64,000 nucleotides of DNA from Planoprotostelium fungivorum (GCA_003024175.1 MDYQ01000025.1:156656-220655); one strand, 5' to 3'; positions 10,563 through 22,116 are shown, counted from the first letter of the stretch. The notes: generated from the letters alone by a model not told the origin. Numbers and translations: made by a program.

Positions 10563-11988
10563 TCAGTTGAGAAGCTGCTTGATGGCATTTGGTGTATCAG
10601 CGTCGTTCAGGTGAATTGTGGTGAATCGAAGGGCATTCAACAGACCATCGGTTGCTGTGGAATAGCTCTTGAGCACGGTGATGCAGCCCTTGATCTGTTC
10701 ACCGTCACTCATGTTCCCTCCTCTTTCAACTCACGTTGATGGCGCTCTTCTTCGCAAAGGCTCCCTGGGCGTGAAGGTGGTCGTATAGGATGATGGCTCC
10801 AGTCATGGCTCTCAGGCAGAACATGTTGGTGTTGTCTGATTCGAATCTGTATCCCCATCAGATCTTTCCTCTCATCCCTTGCATACCTCTTCTGAGCCAC
10901 CATGTCGTGGCACACGTTGGACATTGTGGCAAGAGCTACCGTGACGTTCTCCCTGGGAACAGTGCTGTCCTGGAGGGGTCAGTGGAGAAGGTGTGGAGGG
11001 TGGGTGGGAAGATGGAATTGGGACTCACGGAGGAGAGGAACTTGACGGTGGTTTCGCTGAGGACGTTCATCATGGGGGTGGGGTAAGCGAAGAAAAGGGA
11101 CATTCTGTTGGCCAGATCATCACGGATCTTGATGTTGCAGTCCTTCTTGCTCAGTTTCATGCGGTTCAGTGTTCTTCGGTAGTAGCTGAAGTCGTTCTGG
11201 ATGGCAGGGTTCACCAACTGGAAGAGTTAGCTCGAATGGAAGAGGAGGTAGATGGATATAGAATGTAGAAGATGATGGAGATGCAAGATGATGTAGAAAG
11301 TACCTTGGAATCATCGAAGCGAAGGACAAAGTCGAAAACATCGGCGAGTTGCTTGGCGAGGGCCTGTTGGTTGGCGAGACTATCTTTGGGGTCGTTCTTG
11401 CAGAGGGCAACGACAAGTTTGGGAAAGCATGCCTCTAATTCGAGGGAGAAGTCGTAAAACTCTTGCAGCTGGTCTACTGCTGGAAGAACAGCGTCCCAGG
11501 CTGATTTTTCTGTGTCCGGTCCGGGTTGTGTGATGGCCTGCATTCTCTCAGTCTCCCGTCTTTATTTGGGTGTCTCCCTATCCTTTTGGAAGGGTACACG
11601 AAGAATGGAGGGGGAAGAAAATAAAAATAAAACCGGCTCATAGATATAAATGAGGTGATAGAAGATGATGAGATGCTTACCTTGCGAATGTATTCCTCGC
11701 ATCCCTCGTATTTGAAAAGGCGCTCTAAGATGGCGGGGCCTTTGTTGAGGACGGCAGCGACGGTAGCATGAATCTCTCTCTCCTCATTGGAGGGTTGACA
11801 CTCTATGGATAGATCAGGAATCTCCTTCGACTGACGAAGCGACTGAAGGTATTCGGGGTTACGACGAAGAAAAAGATCGGGTCGGTTGAGAAGTATGAGA
11901 CTTTCTTTAGACGTTACTCACTCTCAAAATCGAGGAAGATCTCCTCAGGCTCTCTACCTCCAGCCAGCGCACCGATGATTTTACCCAT
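10563..11988 (-). CDS. CYRI: CYRI (FAM49) family Rac1-binding negative regulator of SCAR/WAVE
   Basis: CYRI proteins bind active Rac through a DUF1394 domain also present in CYFIP, and oppose activation of the SCAR/WAVE actin-nucleation complex. The start at 11988 gives MGKIIGALAGG then REPEEIFLDFE, matching the family's short N-terminus, whose Gly2 is N-myristoylated in homologues. Later exons give NPAIQNDFSYYRRTLNRMK, LANRMSLFFAYPTPM, ILYDHLHAQGAFAKK-type sequence (10790-10730), and an end in LLNALRFTTIHLNDAD before the stop at 10563. These are signature family blocks and the length is near the usual 320 residues. Introns are short. The gene reads in the same direction as the RhoGEF immediately downstream. 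Confidence 0.93.
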
Positions 11989-12872
11989 TTTCTTTCTACT
12001 TGCGCAGGTGTAAAGATGAACTCAAGAGAAAGTATGTATAGGACGAAAAAGCACCCGCAGGAACTAGAACTCTCTCTGAGTGGCGGGATGAAGACCTCTC
12101 TCGAAAATGTCTAGAATCGGGTCTTGAATTTTACCCTTTTGTTTCTGTTTAGAAATAGACCTCCCGCTTGAGCACGCCTTCCCAGGCGAAGTGCGGAATT
12201 ATTCGCACGCCTCATTGGCCGCGGTTGTAACCGTTCTCCTACTTTGCCGATGTTTTAGAGGGAACAGAACCATCATGTCCAAGAAGCAACTTATAGATAC
12301 AAAGCCCCGGAGGTCGCGTACGTCGATATTGAGACATAAGAATGTGCCATAGTGTTCATCATCTTCGTCAACGAAGCATTCGACCCGTAGATCATGTGTT
12401 TCGATAATGTGTACACGATATGTATGTATTGCGCCAGTTATGATTGAAAGAACATTGATATTCGGCGGCCTTCAAATTTTGTGCGAGTTGACTGAACGTA
12501 GCCCATCATCATGTATGTTTAGTCATCCGCTTTTGCTTTTGGATCGTAATAGAGCTGCTCTCGTGAGTTTCTCTTCTGTTTGATACCGCTCGCGAGCCGG
12601 TGTACAAAATGCCTACTGCGAGTATAAGAATATATCGAGATGATGAAACACCTTTCATCACGTCAGAACAAATCACAAGATGTGCAAGGGAGAGGGTAAA
12701 TTGCCACATGCTGACTATACAATGGGTTTCATGACAAGATTCATTCTGTACCGTAACTCCCTGTACAGAAGGCAGTCCAAGAGATGTTGCTCTTTACTGA
12801 ATGTGATGGAATCCATCGATTTTCGTAATACTACGCTTATTTTCTCATCTTGTTGACAAGATGGAGAGGAGT
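11989..12872. other. intergenic region, no gene seen
   Basis: This is about 880 bp between the CYRI start and the NDUFB9-like stop, both on the minus strand. It is the longest gene-free stretch in the window. A minus-strand open frame near 12509-12709 has no recognisable similarity or consistent splice context. I see no tRNA, inverted repeat or transposon-like sequence. It presumably holds the CYRI promoter. Confidence 0.5.
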
Positions 12873-13600
12873 CTACATCCAACAGATGTCTCCCTCTCCC
12901 TCTTCAATGTACGTCTGATATTTGTACGTCCTCCAAGAATAAATCGATGAGGGTGCATCAACTGAGTCACTTGTGCTCGAATCTGATTCACCTTCCGTCT
13001 TCATCGTTGGTCACTGGTAAAGATGGCTCACTGATGGCAGGGGAGAAGATTTATTTTTGGTACTGCTTCTTGGATAGTTCGTGATATCTTGTGATATCTC
13101 CGTAAGCTGACCTTTGCAACAGCTGATGGGATGGTGAGGAAGTAGAACATCATACTGATACACACCCGCTCAGGGAAAGGAAAGTTTCTCTCCCAGGAAG
13201 AGCCACCAGGAGCATGGATGTCTGGGGTTAAAATGAGAGAGAGCTCGAATCACCAACGGTCAACTCACTAACATACGGCAATGGGTGAAGATTAGCCCTC
13301 AAGTATTTATGTCCTGAGACATTGTCATCAAGATAAAGATTAGCGTCCTTACCTTCCCACACCAACTTCTCTGCTTCTCTTGGGTCTTGAACATGCATGT
13401 TCTTTCTGAAAGCCTGATGGACCTCCCAAGCATGCTTCTCGAATTCATCGCTGCAGTCATATCAACTACAGAGGGCGGTATATAGAAGGTGATTCTCACA
13501 GATTATAATTCCAATCTCTGGTGTTGCGCAGAAGAGCGCGGTATAAGCGGGTAACCTCCTGCTTGTGAGTGAGCTCTCCCGAGTGGCGGAGGATGTTCAT
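12873..13600 (-). CDS. NDUFB9: mitochondrial complex I subunit NDUFB9 (B22), LYR-motif protein
   Basis: This is an accessory subunit of NADH:ubiquinone oxidoreductase in the mitochondrial inner membrane. The start at 13600 gives an N-terminus with LTHKQEVTRLYRALLRNTRDW, which carries the LYR motif used to bind acyl-ACP. After an intron comes a helical stretch (FEKHAWEVHQAFRKNMHVQD), then LRANLHPLPY, and PDIHAPGGSSWERNFPFPE, which corresponds to the family's conserved PDSPGGTSYER region. The C-terminal exon, ending in a Tyr-rich then acidic segment at 12873, is less conserved, and the last splice junction is unsure (it may use an AAG acceptor). The gene is divergent from the kinase gene. Confidence 0.78.
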
Positions 13601-13839
13601 CGTTTCAAGGTCTGTCTCTGTGGATGATTCGCCAGGGTTTCAAAGCGATGAGAAATCAACATCAGATCTCTGTTCAAACGCCACACGACACATCCTGAGC
13701 AACCAAAAGGCATTGAATAAATGCACTATGAATTGATCTTGATACATCTTTTCCATGCGTCACGAGATGGAAAAGGTGTGCGATCCTGTTTATGGAAGAG
13801 ATGTTTCCTAACCACAAGGATTTATTATCACAATTGCAA

Positions 13840-13900
13840 ACAACACGCACGCACGCACGTACACACGCAACCACGCACGCACGCAACGAAACCACGAACG
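13840..13900. repeat. ACGC-type microsatellite in divergent promoter
   Basis: A degenerate run of ACGC/ACAC tetranucleotides lies in the 320-bp interval between the NDUFB9 start and the kinase gene start, ending about 20 bp before the kinase ATG. No coding frame fits. It is probably promoter or leader sequence. Alternating purine-pyrimidine tracts of this kind can adopt Z-DNA, but nothing here proves that. Confidence 0.7.
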
Positions 13901-13921
13901 AAAAACACTTGAGCAGCCATC

Positions 13922-16900
13922 ATGCGATCAGAAGAGACTTCAGTAACCATGATCTATAACAAGGATTCGCTTGAGCGTTTCCAATCGAAGGCATTGTCGC
14001 CCACTCTGCAGAGAGCAGCTCGGTGTAAACAATTACCCACTGTGTCCCTTGCCACTAATCAAATCGCCTCCAATCACTCCTCTTCAGTACCTCGTTATGG
14101 ACTCCAGTTCAGCCGTCCCGCTCAGGTGATCGACCTTCCATGACGTCGTCTTCATGTCTGAGATGAGAGTAGATCCAAGCAAACGGAGGATGCATTCAAA
14201 AGGGATACGAAGAGGAGGGAGCAGAGATAGGGCACTTATGGGCCGCCATAGACAGTCTCAAGTCTTCCCTCCAGAAGCTACAAACAGAACACCAGATATC
14301 ACTGTTCCAACTGGAAGAACAGAAGAGATACAATCTCAAACTAGAGACCCAATTCAGAGACGCCAGAGAACAGTTGCGCCTCACTCATTCTTCAGCTTTC
14401 GATTCGAATGTAAGGAAGAGTAAATCGAACTACAGTCGCTCTACGATGGGAAGGTCCTCTGGAAGGTGAAGAGAGAAGGATTTCTGAAGCTGACCCGACA
14501 GGTCCAACCCAGGTAGCCGCAAGAATAGCCTCAGCAGCGACATCGATTCCTCTTGGAACGAAGACGATCGCAAGAGGTGAAATTTCGCTGAGATCTCGCT
14601 AACCTCATCAAAGGTTCTGGCAAGAGGAAGGTATTTACATCTCTCCCGCCACCACAAGGAACGTCAACACCAGCCAGAACAATTCTCACTTCAGCTCACA
14701 CTCGAAATCACTGAGTCGACATCACGAGAGCGCAGAGAACATAAGAGTCAGCCTCGGTGAGAAGGGCTCAGAGGAGACCGCTTCCATCGGCTCAGCCTCT
14801 TCATCTAATTCGTGGAACGATCCAGCCTTGAGGTACCACGGACTATCTCTGACGAAGAGTGTCTCGCAGCCAGACCTGAGGAATCACGCTCCCTCCCTAC
14901 CCATCAATATCACCGTCATATCCAATCAGTTCACTCTCAAGTAATTCTATCTTCACACTTGACTTTTGTTTTCATTCTTCGGAGTGGAAGTATATGAGAG
15001 CTAAATGATGTTGATGGATCGACAGTACAGTGGTGTTCCCCTTCTGGAGCATCTCAGAGACGAAGAAGAAGATTGCCAAGAAGTACAACGGCCCCTGCGC
15101 TCAATTTGACCTTTACGTCAGAAGGGGATCGAACTGGAATCTCAAGCGATTGAAGAACGACAAGACGATTCAACATTACATCCAATACTTCCAAGACATG
15201 AAGGTGTGTCATCCTCATTGATCACCCTCATCGTCATGCACCCCGGCTGACCACGATTATAGTATACCATTCTGTTCCAAGGAGAAAAGGTGATGCATCG
15301 TGAGATCATTTCGAGCAAGACTGAAGATTGTCACAGAAGTGGTTCGAGTTTGGAAAGGAAAAGGAAGGCTTAGACTCCACGAACTGCCTCAGCAGTCTGA
15401 CTCTGGGAGAGATCTTATGTGATGCCATCCTGGCCGATGACATACGCCAGATCGAGATCTGTCTCGAATCTGTCACGAAAGAGATCATGGAGGAGAACAT
15501 CTACAACGTCGGCATACCACTTCACGTGGCCGTGCAGAGCACCGAGGAGATCTTCAACATCATCATCCATCGTTACTCCACCAATCCCGATTGGGATCTC
15601 AACATCGTAGACAAATCGAACGGCTGGACGGGTGAGACTCTCATCTCTCTGCTCTCCTCTGACGTCATATGCAGCTCTTCACTACGTCGCCGCTGGTGGA
15701 CAGGACGATCATCTGTCCTGTCTGCTGTCCCTCGATGCAGTGGACGTGACGATCGTAGATAACGAAGGGAACACGGCCTTCCATATCTGGGCTCAGCACT
15801 CTTCTCCCATCGACATGTTGACCATCGGTAAACTGTGGCTATCTCGCGGTGAGTCCCATCGAGGGATGAATCTAGTCTGAGAGCTCCAGACGTCAAATTG
15901 GTGGAAACGAAGAACAATGCGGGAGAGATTGCTCTGCATCGAGCCATGTCCAATCGTGGAGTGCGAATGCAGATGGTCAATTTCCTCCTCAGTGTGGGGT
16001 CCGACGTGAACAGTCTGACGCAGAATGGAGAGACACCCATCATGTTAGCGGTACACATGGGTGTCAGGGATATCATCAAGATACTGGTCATGGCTGGTGC
16101 TGATCTATCCAAGAGGTGAGAGGAGAGAGAGGAGGGATCTGATTCAAGTAGGGATGCGAAAGAGAAGAAGACAGCACTAGAGTGGGCTTCCTACACGAAC
16201 CAACACGATCTGACGAAGTCGCTGCGACGCATACAGGGTGAGAAGACGCCACGGATGATCACTGACGATCTTCAGATCTTCAGACGTGGCTGACGGAAAA
16301 CAACATGAATCAGTACATTCTTCCTTTTGTAAGAGATGAAGAATGGTTGGACAAACTGGCGTCCTACAGTGAGGATCAGTGGATTGCCTTCTGCTCTAAG
16401 ATGAAAATCGATTCACACACCATGACCAAGTTCAAATCCGCTTGGATTTCATTGAAAGGTGATCGATCTATTCATCGTTCAACAACTCAAACAAATAGAA
16501 CGACACTCTCGTCAGCAGTTTTTAGATGGGATGTTGAGAGCCTCACGAAACAACAACCACAGCGTAGAGGGTAAGAACAGTGCCAACCGCGAGGTAGAGA
16601 ACATCGCTCGGCTGCAAGAGAGCATGAACGAGATTGCCAAGACCACATCGCGCAGGAACAATCGAGAGAATTACGACTGGAAGGTGGAACACTGCGACGT
16701 CGAATTCCTCCGAGAGATCGGCAGTGGAACGAGTGGAATGGTTTTCGAAGGGAGATTCCGTGGTAAACAGGCAGCCATCAAGGTCATTCGAGACCAGCAC
16801 AAGGACAGAGTCACCGACCTCTTTCTGAAAGAGTTTGAAGTCATGAGGTGAAGCTTACCTCACGACCGACCGTTCACCCTCGCAGTACGATTCGTTCTTC

Positions 16901-17625
16901 ACACGTCGTTCAATTCTACGGAGCCATACTGGAGCCCAGGATCTGCATCGTCATGGAATACTGCATAGAAGGCTCTCTCCACGACGTGTTACGCACCGAA
17001 GGGGAGATGCCGTGGAGCACTGCCTTGTGTTACATGAAGCAGATGCTGCAGGGCGTGCACACTCTTCACTCGGCCGAACCACCGATCTTCCACAGGGACC
17101 TCAAATCACCCAACATCCTGGTGGACAGCAAACACCATCTCAAGATCTGTGACTTTGGTGCGTCTCATCTTCATCTCATCCACTTACGATGAGACAGGTC
17201 TGGCCAGAGCCTTCACGCCGGAGAACAAGAACACGATGGCCAAACTGTGCGGCACTTACAACTACACCGCCCCAGAGCTCTATTCGGGAGGCAGTTACAC
17301 GGCCAAATGCGACATCTATTCCTTGGGCATGATCTTCTGGTGAGTTCATCTCTCGAATCCAACTGAAGAGAGAAGGGAGGTCCTCTGGAGGAAGATGACG
17401 GGCTCCTACAAACAACCCTACGCAGACCACCCCAAGCTGAAGCAGAGCTATCAGATCTTCTTTCACGTGGCGAAGAAGGGACTGCGACCGACCATGCCCG
17501 TTGGATGCCACCAGAGCCTCTCCGTGTTCATCGCTTCCATATTGGATGCGAACCCCACCAAGAGACCCGACACCTCACAACTATTGAGATGCATGGACCA
17601 GCTCGAAGCTGTATTGATAGATTAG
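13922..17625 (+). CDS. ankyrin-SAM-TKL protein kinase
   Basis: This is a predicted tyrosine-kinase-like Ser/Thr kinase. In order: a poorly conserved N-terminus; a coiled coil (LQKLQTEHQISLFQLEEQKR, about 14240-14400); a Ser-rich region; a ubiquitin-fold or Ras-binding-like segment (SISETKKKIAKKYNG, 15045-15205); ankyrin repeats (15400-16230, e.g. ALHYVAAGGQDDHL, GETPIMLAVHMGVRDI); a SAM-like domain (16290-16460); and a kinase domain (16680-17620). The kinase core is intact: G-loop GSGTSGMV, AAIKV lysine, HRDLKSPN catalytic loop, DFG, and CGTYNYTAPE before the P+1 region. The stop is at 17623-17625. The DFG exon ends at an intron, so the activation loop lies on a separate exon. The start at 13922 is the first in-frame ATG but is the least certain part. 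Confidence 0.85.
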
Positions 17626-17743
17626 ATACCACCCTCTTTACGATTCACACCGTCGTTCCCTTCTATACAAAACTTTATTCACACGTCTTTCATTCTTCTT
17701 CCTCTGGTAAACCTGAACGATTCAGTATCATCCGTGAATGATA

Positions 17744-19710
17744 TCACCCACCGAAATGGAATGAAGAGTGATCTTCATACTCTTGACTTGAGTCCTGTTT
17801 CTCCTCGTCGTCCGTTTGTTTCTTCAGCCTCTCGTTGGCAAACCATCGAATGACCTGATTGGAAGGCAGGCCCAACTCTTTGCTCAGCATCTGGACCATC
17901 TCCGCGTTCGGTCGAGGATTCGAAGAGAATGCTCCACGTAGAAAGGTCTTCTGTGAAGGTGTCAGGTACAGCCTGCACCCATCAGCTGACATCTCATGAT
18001 CATGATCATGATCACCTCTGTTTTCCCTTGAACTTTCCTTCTCGTGTCAATTTCGTTCTCCTGTGCTTGAACCAATTCTTCACTTTCTTCACGTCGATGT
18101 TCAACTGGGCCGATATGGCTTTTTCGATTCACTCCTCGTCTCTTCCATCACTTCACCTTTCGCCTGCTTCCCTCCACCAGCATAAGGATCCATATCGAAA
18201 TAAGCTTTCAAGATGGACGTCTGCTCTTGTGTCATCCTGTCGTTCGGTTGTCTTAACTCCATGTTGGCGTGTTTCTTGTGAATCTGAAAGGAATCAGTTG
18301 GTCTGTGGGATTTATTCTCTCACCTCTCTTCGGTGTTTGAACCAGCCTGTGATCTGTTTCAGCGTGACGTCTCCTTGTATCTGTCTCTCTTCAATTCTCC
18401 CTCTTCTCTGGTGACATCACCTCGCTCAGCAGTTTCTTCTTTGCTGCCAAGGTGGGGTAAGGTGAATCCTTGTAGNCTNCCACCGAAATGGAATGAAGAG
18501 TGATCTTCATACTCTTGACTTGAGTCCTGTTTCTCCTCGTCGTCCGTTTGTTTCTTCAGCCTCTCGTTGGCAAACCATCGAATGACCTGATTGGAAGGCA
18601 GGCCCAACTCTTTGCTCAGCATCTGGACCATCTCCGCGTTCGGTCGAGGATTCGAAGAGAATGCTCCACGTAGAAAGGTCTTCTGTGAAGGTGTCAGGTA
18701 CAGCCTGCACCCATCAGCTGACATCTCATGATCATGATCATGATCACCTCTGTTTTCCCTTGAACTTTCCTTCTCGTGTCAATTTCGTTCTCCTGTGCTT
18801 GAACCAATTCTTCACTTTCTTCACGTCGATGTTCAACTGGGCCGATATGGCTTTTTCGATTCACTCCTCGTCTCTTCCATCACTTCACCTTTCGCCTGCT
18901 TCCCTCCACCAGCATAAGGATCCATATCGAAATAAGCTTTCAAGATGGACGTCTGCTCTTGTGTCATCCTGTCGTTCGGTTGTCTTAACTCCATGTTGGC
19001 GTGTTTCTTGTGAATCTGAAAGGAATCAGTTGGTCTGTGGGATTTATTCTCTCACCTCTCTTCGGTGTTTGAACCAGCCTGTGATCTGTTTCAGCGTGAC
19101 GTCTCCTTGTATCTGTCTCTCTTCAATTCTCCCTCTTCTCTGGTGACATCACCTCGCTCAGCAGTTTCTTCTTTGCTGCCAAGGTGGGGTAAGGTGAATC
19201 CTTGTAGACATTGAAGAGGAGGCGGGTTTGCTTGCCCGTTGGACACCACTTGGCTATGTGTTTCTTCTCTTTTCCCTGATCATCTCATCAGTCCAGCGAT
19301 AGATGTGTCAATGGCTCACCACGTGGTCGTTGTCGTCTTCCTCTTCGTCCTCCTCTTCCTCGTGAGATGGATGGTGAAAATCGAGCAGACCAGATGGCTC
19401 CCCATTTATTGGTCGTAATAATGCCTCTGCCACTTGGATCTCCACTGGATCCAACGCTTCATTCTCTGTAGCTGAGGACGATTACATTGATCGTATGAAT
19501 GAAATTCCGCTCACTTTGATCTACCTCCGGGGCTTTGGATGGTTCTTCTAACATCTGAAGAAATGGAGGCATGTCCAGATTGTGGTAAAACTCATTATAT
19601 ATTTGTTGATGATACCTATTGTTACTTGTGTTGTTGTGTCTCTAGATCCGTTCAGCAATGGATCAGGACAATCATCGCACCTGATATCCATTATGTCCCT
19701 GACCATTCAT
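17744..19710 (-). CDS. triple-homeodomain protein (gene contains an exact internal duplication at an assembly join)
   Basis: This is a probable DNA-binding regulator. Reading from the ATG at 19710: a Gln/Asn-rich start, an acidic region (HEEEEDEEEDDNDH), then three homeodomains. HD1 starts KWCPTGKQTRLLFNVYKD and has helix 3 with ITGWFKHRR. HD2 includes MTQEQTSILKAYFDMDP and has helix 3 with VKNWFKHRR. HD3 is LTPSQKTFLRGAFSSN with helix 3 NQVIRWFANERLKK. A short acidic tail follows, with the stop at 17744. The Trp-Phe pair and basic residues of recognition helix 3 are present in all three. As assembled, HD3, HD2 and most of HD1 appear twice (17748-18475 and 18480-19207) around Ns at 18476 and 18479, so the real gene probably has a single set. 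Confidence 0.82.
17748..18475. repeat. 728-bp direct repeat, copy 1 (probable assembly duplication)
   Basis: By eye this copy matches 18480-19207 base for base at a constant offset of 732. It ends directly at the N at 18476. It carries HD3, HD2 and part of HD1 of the homeodomain gene, including a TGATCA-rich run near 17994-18018. Confidence 0.95.
18480..19207. repeat. 728-bp direct repeat, copy 2 (probable assembly duplication)
   Basis: This is the second exact copy, beginning directly after the N at 18479 and continuing without a break into the 5' part of the gene at 19208. It is therefore the copy connected to the gene start, while copy 1 is the one connected to the stop codon. Confidence 0.95.
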
Positions 19711-19892
19711 GCTAAGTGAATTGTCTAGAGGATCCAGGTGAACACTCTCGTGGGGAAAGTGTTCGAGTGGATCCATGATGTTTTCTTCAAGTTTCGTCGG
19801 TCTGTGGTGTGCTGATGTGTTACTCTCTCATTTTTCTCGCTCACAAACAACGCGACAGATCACCTGCGATCACATAAGGCACTCTATACACA

Positions 19893-21470
19893 ATGTTTCG
19901 AGGAGATCCTCCTTCAACGCGTCTCAATGTAGTAATCTCATCGTTTCTGCATCCCAAATCGAATCACGAGAAGTTCATCAAAGGTCATCAGCTGAACTCG
20001 CAGGTGTTTATCCAAGAGAATCATCACTGAGATTCGTTGCTTCTTCAATTGTTGATGTTCGTAGGTGGAGATCATCATTCCAGGCATCCCTCAGCGTGTA
20101 AAATCAACTATATGTTATGAGGTACAGAATCCATTCGATCACCACCATTCATTTCTACACAGGTATACGGTCCCATCACAACGTTCTTGGATCCCATCAT
20201 GTTGTCTCTGATCAGGTGACACGACCCAACGGATAACCAGACCTCATATGGCACAGGAAGGGAGATTTTGTCGCGATGTCTGACTATGGAATCCATTCAT
20301 CAAACAACTTTTGCATCAGTGGAGGGAAGTTGTTCATGTCTCTCGAGAAGGACACTTTTCAGCAGCTGGGATTAGAAGGAAAACCGAGTAAATTTCACGA
20401 ACCGAGAGGCTCACACTTTGGTGAGTCAGAGATCGCGACACGATGATCTGATCGCAATGACGCACAGATCTGACGATCGATCTGAACAAGATGAATGTTG
20501 GAAGTAAGGTAAATATCTCTCAACCATTTAAAAGCTGATGAATGGATGTAGATCTACGAGCGAACGAAATGGTGTCTCAGTCGATTGTCTCCCGCCCGAT
20601 TTCTCTGCACGAACGGCCAAGGTGAGATCGATCTACAACTGGACATGACATCCATCAGAGATATCATTTCCAAATGAATACGACAGCAAGAAGAAGGAGA
20701 TTGTAGTGGAGGGAACAGAAGAGAAGATGTTCGATATCGACATACCCAATATAGACATCCAACGCTGTGCTGCACCACCAAAAGGACAGAAGAGAGAAGA
20801 GAAGAAGAGAGAAGAGAAGAAGAGAGAAGAGAAGAAGAGAGAAGAGGAGAGTGTGAGTGTGATGATGATGACGAGATGATCTGACAGAGCCAGGACATGA
20901 ATGAATCGGAGGAATCAGAATCAGAAGAGGAAGAAGAGGTGAGTGGATGCATTACGGAGAGACTGATGGACGCAGGAAGGAGAGGAAGATGAGGAATACC
21001 TCATGAGTCTCTACGATTGGATCGGTGCCATCACAACACGCATGACGAGGTGATGTCTCACTGAAGAGAAGAGGATTGAGCGTCTTCAGTCTCATCACTG
21101 TCTCGGGTTACGTCGGGCTGGATGAGCGTCACGATGAGTACACACCTCAGGTGAGAGGAGAGACCTTCTCATCTGATTGTCACAGCTCCCTTATCAAGGT
21201 ATGGGAGAGTGTTACACGTACCGCAGTCGAGGCATGATCTCATCACGCTACATCTCTGATGCCGTGTCGGAGTTGAGAGATCTGATCGATCGGGGGGCGG
21301 CACCGTTCGCCGTCATCAGTGTCTGGGGGTTTCTAAAGTCACCAATCTCTTGGAACGAATGCAGACACTCTGATGTGTTCTGTGGGGAGAACGATTATGC
21401 CATCATCCTCTTGCCGAATGGAAAGTATGTCATCTTCACTGCCTTGGGTGATCGTGACGTTTATTCATAA
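19893..21470 (+). CDS. RPP40: ribonuclease P/MRP protein subunit RPP40
   Basis: RPP40 is a protein subunit of nuclear RNase P and RNase MRP, which process tRNA 5' ends and pre-rRNA. The start at 19893 gives FLHPKSNHEKFIKGHQLNSQ, which joins across an intron to VEIIIPGIPQRVK, aligning with the family's N-terminal RHxHLVQTH...VSFLIPE region. Further blocks are LDPIMLSLI, GGKLFMSLEKDTFQQLGLEG then KPSKFHE, DLTIDLNKMNVGSKIYERTK then W, an LYDWIGAI segment, and a C-terminal GFLKSPISWNE then ENDYAIILLPNGKYV. An insertion of KKREE repeats (about 20785-20850) sits in the less conserved middle. The gene starts 182 bp from the divergent homeodomain gene. Confidence 0.88.
20785..20852 (+). repeat. in-frame GAGAAGAAGA repeat coding KKREE
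   Basis: Four to five copies of a 15-bp purine-only unit encode Lys-Lys-Arg-Glu-Glu inside RPP40, followed by a Glu/Ser-rich acidic run. This charged linker is absent from animal homologues as I know them. Confidence 0.8.
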
Positions 21471-21511
21471 AGTTGTTGGTGATGAAGAGATGGAGTCGAT
21501 TGGTTTGATAT

Positions 21512-22116
21512 TTATTCGGCCCAGCTCTTCTCTACAATTTCCTTGACTTGCCGTGTGTACTCTCTCTTGTTCTCTTGGAAGAGGCGTGCAGCTTCAGAGT
21601 TGGCGGGGGAATTGGGGTTGGGATCGCAGAGGAGAGATTGGATGGACGTGAGGATGGCTGCAATGTCGTAGATTGGACTCCACTGATTCTGAAGAATGTC
21701 TAAACAGATGCTTCCATCAGCATACACTGTAACAGCGTTATTATCTCATGAAAATATACCGCAAGACGGATGACGAATCACGATGTTCCATTAACGCATC
21801 ACACGTAAATCATTTAGGAACATGGCTCACCGTTGGGATGAAACATTTTGGAAGTGAATTTTACAGTTGGCGCCTTGTTGGGGTATTCCTCTGTAAACTC
21901 TAAAGTGAGACGGAAGGTTCCACCCTCCCATGGAGTATCATCGGGTCTGGACACCTCTTGAGTCATAGAGAAGGCATTATAAATGACTCACCCAAAAATC
22001 ACGGCATTCCACTTCATAAGATTGGTTTCGAGAGGAGCACCAGAAACTCCCTGAGGTGGGTCCGTTTGGAGACGCTTGAAATCCCTCATGAGTCTTCTTC
22101 TACCTGGTGTGGACAT
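21512..22116 (-). CDS. RAD6: ubiquitin-conjugating enzyme E2, RAD6/UBE2A-B type
   Basis: RAD6 is an E2 that mono-ubiquitinates histone H2B and PCNA with RING partners (Bre1, Rad18). The start at 22116 gives the family N-terminus [20 protein letters not shown]. Later exons give [27 protein letters not shown], and [18 protein letters not shown] with the catalytic cysteine in SICLD. It ends in SWAE with no acidic tail, as in animal and plant homologues and unlike budding-yeast Rad6. Introns fall after WNAVIFG and before VYADGSIC. The UAA stop overlaps an AATAAA signal (minus strand, 21511-21516). Confidence 0.96.

Noticed and set aside
17994-18018. TGATCA-rich palindromic run as a possible operator
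   Set aside because: It lies in an intron of the homeodomain gene and is present in both copies of the duplicated block. A simple repeat explains it.
19775-20101. Plus-strand 108-codon frame beginning upstream of RPP40
   Set aside because: The correct RPP40 N-terminus is in another frame starting at 19893 and matches the family across an intron; this frame does not.
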